Assembly (NCBI GenBank): GCA_023475455.1
Contig: JAMCVR010000193.1
Location: 1 to 21,880, forward strand
Length of the DNA: 21,880 nucleotides
Source of the DNA: Thermoplasmatota archaeon
Lineage (GTDB): Bacteria; Pseudomonadota; Gammaproteobacteria; Burkholderiales; Thiobacillaceae
Reading direction: 5' to 3'
The position numbers and the translations under genes are program-made. The notes below the pieces were generated by a model, which saw nothing but the letters and a program-made list of their open reading frames with translations, ran no database searches and was not told where the DNA came from. This document shows, piece after piece, positions 18,101-21,880 of this stretch; the stretch's first letter is position 1, and every line of letters begins with the position of its first letter.

Positions 18101-18602
18101 TGGGGCGGGAAACAGCGGTTATTTCAATACGGCCTACGCCACCAGCACGAGCGCCGATCTGGCTGTAATGCTTAGCGATAGTCCCGATCCCGCCCTGGTC
18201 AACGCCAACTTGACCTATGACCTGCAGATTACCAACTACGGGCCGAACCAAGCCACAGGAGTAAGTGCGGTATTGTCCTTGTCCAGCCAGGCAAGTTTCG
18301 TGTCCGCGACTTCGGGGTGCAGCCATGCAAACGGCTTGGTGAGTTGTTCGCTTGCCAGCCTCAACAGCGCCTCGAATGCATCATTTCAGGTCGTGGTGAA
18401 ACCAACTTCGGCCGCGACTCTGGATGCCACGGCCAGCGTCACATCGGCGGTATTCGATCCGGATGGCTCCAATGACGTTGCAGGGACAAGCACAGTAGCC
18501 AGCGCGGCAACTCCTACCGATGGGGACGTACCCATTCCGGCTTGGGCGCTAGCCGCATTGGGAGCTGGTTTGCTGGGTTCGATGCGAAGAAAAGCCGGCT
18601 GA
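15144..18602 (+). CDS. Surface-sorted S8 subtilisin-like protease with RCC1 repeats and DUF11-like domain
   Basis: An 1152-aa exported serine protease. Order: signal peptide 1-26; propeptide-like repeat 1 (about 66-164) and repeat 2 (about 194-289), each with PLSKEWQ...EAAG.PLEY...GDTH.F...KK.T..EA..IAARIRALP and ending PTDPL.SSQ.NLK; S8 catalytic domain about 295-620 with Asp316 (VIDSG), His377 (SSWHGTR), oxyanion Asn482 (GNAG) and Ser559 (GTSFAAPHVSG), so the triad is complete; RCC1-type repeats about 624-985 (SDGTVWAWGLNASGQLGRG and similar, about seven); a DUF11/CARDB-like beta domain about 1003-1115 (DPALVNANLTYDLQITNYGP); and a C-terminal sorting signal (DGDVPIPAWAL, hydrophobic stretch, MRRKAG). 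The signal matches that of the toroid protein, so the exosortase at 12065 is the likely processor. RCC1 propellers usually bind proteins or lipids; the target is unknown. The coding sequence looks lower in GC than its neighbours, a possible sign of transfer. Confidence 0.92.
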   Translation: MNNQQLKSIAKALVLAFVMAATTVHSAETAKPIAPLPPENRLFSPGMSPEELEAHRERMKTYPHFWTITVALTTRNARNPQPLSKEWQQRILEAAGIPLEYTQSSGDTHIFTPLKKITHSEAKEIAARIRALPGILFAEPPPVEMSIDLAVPTDPLYSSQRNLKDVSAAEATPHPERILSQPPDVLHLPSIETLGVALKNRDAMNPKPLSKEWQARVIEAAGVPLEYVRENGGDTHVFKLPKKMTFDEAEAIAARIRALPEIYYADPSIGGGEFAIPTDPLFSSQWNLKGVGGGANLPPAWDITTGTNTVVVAVIDSGVLPAHPELSGRVLPGYDFISDPTRANDSGGRDADPIDPGSWVTAAEAAGSCKETPSSWHGTRVASLIAANANNSIGIAGEDWQAKILPVRVIGKCTGGFGYDGNDLVAAIRWAAGYTVSGVTNPNPAKVINLSLGGQGACPTQIQAAIDDARKKGAVVVAAVGNAGAVGSQQPANCNGVIRVAAVDSKGGLASYSNRGESATLSAPGGDLTDPSLLYTAGDGGATTALNDGAVTGGQVGTSFAAPHVSGVAALMRAIKPEMSPPQIGAILANTTRNFPTGTSFDCDVITCGTGILDAGQAVSGAKSKVAAGGYHTVAAKADGSVVTWGRNSFGALGGGESSSLTRPYPGPALPGLSNVRDVAAGIWHVIALKGDGTVWGWGYNGNGMLGNGTTATQTTPVQASGLTDAVAIAAGDRHSLALKSDGTVWAWGLNASGQLGRGAGIYTDSLVPVQVSGLTDVIAIAAGGKRSMALKRDGTVWAWGLNANATSDTNATASPVPVQVPGLADIVAIESGGNTTGGAGTESDSSMAMAWDGRVYAWGYNNWGQLCQGDVVSKFLPKEITLPSPAVKISVAEYDTVMLLDDGSLMGCGSNFGGAMGDGTTTTRKSPSPVGSGLNNALDIEVGRDFTVAMGSNLSVQSWGWNSYGQLGDGSSGTTSNRLVPVQVHGAGNSGYFNTAYATSTSADLAVMLSDSPDPALVNANLTYDLQITNYGPNQATGVSAVLSLSSQASFVSATSGCSHANGLVSCSLASLNSASNASFQVVVKPTSAATLDATASVTSAVFDPDGSNDVAGTSTVASAATPTDGDVPIPAWALAALGAGLLGSMRRKAG

Positions 18603-18629
18603 ATTTCAGATGCCGGCCGAAGGCGTGAG

Positions 18630-18767
18630 ATGGTCGACAGTCTCGAGCCCGACCGCTTCTCGCCGCTGCTGGCCTGGCACGGCTTCCTGCACGCGGGCGG
18701 CAGGCTCGGGATCGCGGTGGTGCTGGGCGTGGCGGGAGGGCGGCTGGCGCGGCGCAAAGCCGCATGA
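18630..18767 (+). pseudogene. Diverged 3' tail of exosortase-associated membrane protein gene, copy C
   Basis: Encodes VDSLEPDRFSPLLAWHGFLH...GGRLARRKAA, matching the last 44 residues of the protein at 12594. The first about 20 bp differ at synonymous sites (SLEPD here, NLEPD there). From 18654 the alignment to 13089 onward is ungapped, with two changes in the coding tail. So this is not part of the exact tandem duplications but an older copy, possibly homogenised by gene conversion. It lies directly after the protease stop, with no complete gene. Confidence 0.75.
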
Positions 18768-18902
18768 ACCGGTCTGTTTCATAAATCCCCGGCCCTCTCC
18801 CCGCAACTTGGGCCATGGCCCGATCGGCTCATACAACACGCGCGATCAGGCGTCACATTCGGCGCGTAGCCTCCCCACTGTCCAGCCCTTGGGAGAAGGC
18901 TC
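18768..18902 (+). promoter_or_regulatory. Conserved leader, copy C
   Basis: Aligns without gaps to 13203-13337, with two visible substitutions (a for c near 18783, a for g near 18877). It keeps the GGGCCATGGCCC palindrome and the GGGAGAAGG ribosome site before the GTG at 18903. Confidence 0.5.
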
Positions 18903-19374
18903 GTGAACCGCCAACACATCGCCTTTACGCTATTGCTCGCACTGGCCGCGGCCTCATCCGCCCAGGCGACTGTCGACGACGCCCGCGCCAAAGGGATCAA
19001 ATGGCTGGTGCAGACCCAGAAGGGCGACGGCTCATTCGCGGGCCTGCAGGGACTGGAAGCGCAGTCCACCTCGGCGGCGGTGGAAGCGATGCTCGCGGCC
19101 GGGTTGAACAAGTCGCCACAGTATGCGCGTGCGCTGGCCTGGCTGGCCAACGCGCCGGGCGGCAGCCTGGATTCGCGCGCCTGGCAGGCTGCCGCACTGG
19201 CTGCGGCGGGGCGCGACGCCAAAGCCATCGCCGGCACGATCCGCGACGAGCGCAACGTCTATGTGGTGCAATCCGGCAGTTTGCCCACCGGCGGCGTGGC
19301 AACTTGGGGGGCGTACCCCGGCTACGGCGCGAGCACCATCGACACGGCGCTGGGCTACGGCGCGCTCCGCAGCG
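18903..19374 (+). pseudogene. 5' fragment of toroid surface-protein gene (duplicate)
   Basis: Identical to the first 472 bp of the intact gene at 19477: the same GTG start and ribosome site, signal peptide and first toroid repeat, up to GYGALRSA. It then runs into a second copy of the leader. The open frame continues to 20276 only as an Arg-rich out-of-frame reading of the second copy, so no functional C-terminus or sorting signal would be made. Confidence 0.85.
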
Positions 19375-19476
19375 CCGCAACTTGGGCCATGGCCCGATCG
19401 GCTCATACAACACGCGCGATCAGGCGTCACATTCGGCGCGTAGCCTCCCCACTGTCCAGCCCTTGGGAGAAGGCTC
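19375..19476 (+). promoter_or_regulatory. Conserved leader, copy D (partial)
   Basis: Last 102 bp of the leader, identical to 18801-18902, joined directly to the truncated toroid fragment. It keeps the palindrome and ribosome site, so it can still serve the intact gene that follows if the promoter lies in this part. Confidence 0.5.
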
Positions 19477-20973
19477 GTGAACCGCCAACACATCGCCTTT
19501 ACGCTATTGCTCGCACTGGCCGCGGCCTCATCCGCCCAGGCGACTGTCGACGACGCCCGCGCCAAAGGGATCAAATGGCTGGTGCAGACCCAGAAGGGCG
19601 ACGGCTCATTCGCGGGCCTGCAGGGACTGGAAGCGCAGTCCACCTCGGCGGCGGTGGAAGCGATGCTCGCGGCCGGGTTGAACAAGTCGCCACAGTATGC
19701 GCGTGCGCTGGCCTGGCTGGCCAACGCGCCGGGCGGCAGCCTGGATTCGCGCGCCTGGCAGGCTGCCGCACTGGCTGCGGCGGGGCGCGACGCCAAAGCC
19801 ATCGCCGGCACGATCCGCGACGAGCGCAACGTCTATGTGGTGCAATCCGGCAGTTTGCCCACCGGCGGCGTGGCAACTTGGGGGGCGTACCCCGGCTACG
19901 GCGCGAGCACCATCGACACGGCGCTGGGCTACGGCGCGCTCCGCAGCGCCGGGGTGAGTTACGCGAACGACACCACCGACCTGACGGTCACCGTCCTGTG
20001 CAACATTCTGCCGGCCCAACTCGGCAGTTCGCCCTGGAGCGGCGCGTGGCCGCATGCGCTGCCGCAAAGCGGGCAACCGTCGCACGCCACGACCGGCTCG
20101 CTGGCCGCCACCGCGATCATGCTGCACGAACTCAAAAAGCAGCGTCAGGCCGGCCGCTTCCTGTCCGGCACGGTTTGCGGCAAGACCTCTCCCGGCGCGA
20201 TCGACACCGCCATGACCAGCGCCAAAACCTGGCTCATCGCCCAGGCCAACGGCGACGGCGGCTTCGCCGAGCGTAATCCGCAGACCGGCAATCTGGAAGC
20301 CTCCGCACCGGTGGCCACGGCCATGGCGATCCGCGCACTGGCGCTGTTCGCCGCCGAGGGCGACACGGCCGCGAACACCGCGATCACCAATGCCCGCACC
20401 TGGCTGGATGCCCAGCAGAATGCCGACGGCAACTGGCGCGGCGATCCCTTCGTCACCGCCCGCGTTGTGGCCGCGCTGCCCGCCGCGGCCGGCGCGCAGC
20501 TCACCGACAGCGACCAGGATGGCCTCACCGATGTGGTCGAACAGCAGCTCGGCACCCAGGTGCTGGTCGCCGACGCACAGGATCAGCTCGATCCGAACGC
20601 CAACGCCATGCCGGGGCTCACCGCCACCTCGTTCAGCGTGTCGGCCGTTCTCAACGAAGCGTTCAGCTACGCCGTCTCCGCCTCGGGCGGCAATGGCCCG
20701 TTCACCTTCGCGCGCGTCAACGGCGCCTTGCCACCCGGCCTCACGCTGGCGGCCAACGGCCAGATAAGCGGCGCACCCACGGCGCTGGGCAGCTATGCCT
20801 TCGATTACGAGATCACCGACGCCGCCAATGCCAAGACACTGTCCATTGGCCGCATCGACGTGACGGCGGCGCCTTCCGATGGCGACGTGCCTTTGCCCGC
20901 CTGGGCGCTGGTGGCGCTGGGAGCGGGGCTCCTTGGCGCCCTGCGCCGGCATTCCGTACGCACATCCGCTTGA
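19477..20973 (+). CDS. Surface-sorted alpha/alpha-toroid (prenyltransferase/squalene-oxidase-repeat) protein
   Basis: A 498-aa exported protein starting with GTG after GGGAGAAGG. Order: signal peptide 1-22 (ASSAQA); alpha/alpha-toroid repeats about 24-335, the clearest being IKWLVQTQKGDGSFAG (32-47), AKTWLIAQANGDGGFAE (249-265) and ARTWLDAQQNADGNWRGD (307-324); a calcium-type DSDQDGLTDVVEQQLGT (344-360), like thrombospondin type-3 motifs; a putative Ig domain about 385-462 with LPPGLTLAANGQISGAP; and a sorting signal from 468 (DGDVPLPAWAL, hydrophobic stretch, LRRHSVRTSA). The squalene-cyclase-like fold here is probably a binding or structural module, since no DxDD-type cyclase motif is seen. 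It shares the sorting signal with the protease and lies downstream of the exosortase pair. A truncated duplicate precedes it, and two broken paralogues lie at 13.3 and 14.0 kb. Confidence 0.85.
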   Translation: MNRQHIAFTLLLALAAASSAQATVDDARAKGIKWLVQTQKGDGSFAGLQGLEAQSTSAAVEAMLAAGLNKSPQYARALAWLANAPGGSLDSRAWQAAALAAAGRDAKAIAGTIRDERNVYVVQSGSLPTGGVATWGAYPGYGASTIDTALGYGALRSAGVSYANDTTDLTVTVLCNILPAQLGSSPWSGAWPHALPQSGQPSHATTGSLAATAIMLHELKKQRQAGRFLSGTVCGKTSPGAIDTAMTSAKTWLIAQANGDGGFAERNPQTGNLEASAPVATAMAIRALALFAAEGDTAANTAITNARTWLDAQQNADGNWRGDPFVTARVVAALPAAAGAQLTDSDQDGLTDVVEQQLGTQVLVADAQDQLDPNANAMPGLTATSFSVSAVLNEAFSYAVSASGGNGPFTFARVNGALPPGLTLAANGQISGAPTALGSYAFDYEITDAANAKTLSIGRIDVTAAPSDGDVPLPAWALVALGAGLLGALRRHSVRTSA

Positions 20974-21020
20974 CACACCCCCGAACCGCACAAGTAAAAG
21001 ATCATCAAGGGAGCATCCCC

Positions 21021-21880
21021 ATGTCCTGCCAGACCCTGCACCGCCTGATCCTGACGGCCGCCATGAGCCTCACGGCCCTTGCCGCAAGCGCCGCGCCGCA
21101 CAAGGACATCGCCCCCTTGCCGGCGGAGGCCGTACAAGCCGTGCGCGACGCGCAACGCGGGCGTCCCGATCCCATGGCGGCGGCGCTGGATCGCCACCTG
21201 CGGGAGGGGCTGGAGCTGGCCGATCGCGGCGAGCGGGCCGCCGCAAGGTTCAAACAGAAAAAAACCAAAGCGCTTGAGGTTCAGAGTACCCTCGCCAGCC
21301 GCAAAGCCGAAGCCGCTGCCAAACGGCAGGAAATGCTGACACTCCGGGATGAAATGGTGAGCCGGCTCGACCGCGAGGCCGACAAGCTTGCTACCCTCGG
21401 CAGGGCCGATGATTCGGCGCGGGTTGCGGAATTCAAGGCGAAACTGGACACGCGTTTCAAAACCATCGCGCAAGACCTCGACGATCTCTCCCGCGCCGAT
21501 AAAACCAACCTCGATGCCCGCGCCAGGCGGGCCGCCGGCCGCATCCAGGGCTGGCTGGCCGCGCGTCCGCTCGAGCCCCTGCCGCAGCCCAACTGGAAGC
21601 GCGTAGAGCCCGTCGCCCCGATTGCGCTGCCACCTGCGAAGTCCGTGCCGCGCTTCGTCTCCGACGCGTACTGGCTGATGCAGCAAAAAGTCGCCAGCCG
21701 CGACGGCTTTATCCAGGTTGCGTCGCGCGATGGTTTCATCAAGACGGCGCTGCGCGCCACGCCGACCGAAGCCACCGCCTGCGGCTACACCGCGGCCGAT
21801 CTGGCCGACACGCCGGAGGCGCCGAAGGCGCACCCCGACATCGCCGCCCTGGCCAAGCAACTCGATTACAACCCGGTGCG
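21021..21880 (+). CDS. Secreted coiled-coil protein, N-terminal part (possibly transglutaminase-like; runs off right edge)
   Basis: Starts at an ATG with AAGGGAG about 9 nt upstream, 47 bp after the toroid gene; 286 codons are visible and the frame is open at the edge. Signal peptide to about 25 (LTALAASAA). Residues about 35-190 are charged, Ala-rich and helical with likely coiled coil (RFKQKKTKALEVQ, AEAAAKRQEMLTLRDEMVSR). A small internal repeat, SRDGFIQVASRDGFIK, lies at about 236-251. The visible end, DLADTPEAPKAHPDIAALAK then QLDYNPV, resembles the stretch just before the transglutaminase-like core of large bacterial surface proteins (usually YNPVRIYEYVRNNI...). That assignment is from memory and the core is outside the window. 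Same strand and spacing suggest co-transcription with the toroid gene; a sorting signal, if any, is not visible. Confidence 0.65.
   Translation, partial: MSCQTLHRLILTAAMSLTALAASAAPHKDIAPLPAEAVQAVRDAQRGRPDPMAAALDRHLREGLELADRGERAAARFKQKKTKALEVQSTLASRKAEAAAKRQEMLTLRDEMVSRLDREADKLATLGRADDSARVAEFKAKLDTRFKTIAQDLDDLSRADKTNLDARARRAAGRIQGWLAARPLEPLPQPNWKRVEPVAPIALPPAKSVPRFVSDAYWLMQQKVASRDGFIQVASRDGFIKTALRATPTEATACGYTAADLADTPEAPKAHPDIAALAKQLDYNPV

Larger units (their letters stand above)
18801..19951. repeat. 574-bp exact tandem duplication (units 18801-19374 and 19375-19948)
   Basis: 18801-19377 equals 19375-19951 at an offset of 574 bp, with a 3-base overlap (ccg) at the joint. The unit spans most of the leader plus the first 157 codons of the toroid gene. 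574 is not a multiple of three, so the first copy of the gene reads out of frame across the joint. The short shared ccg fits microhomology-mediated duplication or template slippage. Confidence 0.95.

Noticed and set aside
12939..19951. CRISPR array or insertion sequence as the cause of the repeats
   Set aside because: Units are hundreds of bases with gene sequence, no short regular repeat/spacer pattern, no transposase and no terminal inverted repeats.
18903..20276. 457-aa open frame that could be taken as a fusion protein
   Set aside because: It is the truncated toroid copy running out of frame through the second unit of the 574-bp duplication; the Arg-rich half is not a real protein.

Overview
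The window is GC-rich and densely coded. Exosortase-type protein sorting, a phosphoketolase/acetate kinase pair and a short-form alpha-glucan phosphorylase together suggest a Gram-negative proteobacterium, probably an environmental betaproteobacterium. This placement is inferred from gene content; there is no rRNA or marker gene here.

Layout. (1) Positions 1-4992, minus strand: a TonB energy transducer, then a secreted YncE-like beta-propeller/phosphoesterase fusion, then the N-terminal part of a TonB-dependent outer-membrane receptor that runs off the left edge. The receptor carries an in-frame exact duplication of part of its plug domain. (2) Positions 4993-5639: a non-coding divergent region with many hairpins. 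(3) Positions 5640-11923, plus strand: phosphoketolase (xfp), acetate kinase (ackA, ATGA overlap with xfp) and alpha-glucan phosphorylase (glgP). Together they would take glycogen to glucose-1-P, sugar phosphates, acetyl-P, then acetate and ATP. A 16-bp inverted repeat lies between ackA and glgP. (4) Positions 12065-21880, plus strand: a protein-sorting/surface-display locus. It begins with an exosortase whose Cys, Arg and His catalytic residues are visible, overlapped by a small membrane-protein partner. It continues with secreted substrates: an 1152-aa subtilisin-like protease with duplicated propeptide-like domains, RCC1 repeats and a DUF11-like domain, and a 498-aa alpha/alpha-toroid (prenyltransferase/squalene-oxidase-repeat) protein. 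Both end in nearly the same C-terminal signal, DGDVP[IL]PAWAL, followed by a hydrophobic stretch and Arg residues. The window ends inside another secreted, coiled-coil protein.

The sorting locus is rearranged. A module made of the 3' end of the partner gene, a roughly 135-bp leader and a signal-peptide start occurs at about 13.1, 13.7 and 18.7 kb, and its leader part again at 19.4 kb. It brackets a cargo of visibly lower GC (about 14.2-18.6 kb) holding an orphan gene, a stand-alone propeptide-like protein and the protease. Two exact tandem duplications (662 and 574 bp) lie in this module, and a third (501 bp) is in the receptor gene. They leave truncated and frameshifted gene pieces. These may be recent rearrangements or assembly artefacts, and the sequence alone cannot decide.

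The most interesting hypothesis is that this is an exosortase-linked substrate locus where recombination between conserved leader/tail modules swaps surface-protein cargo. The individual families are recognisable; the arrangement is what looks unusual.
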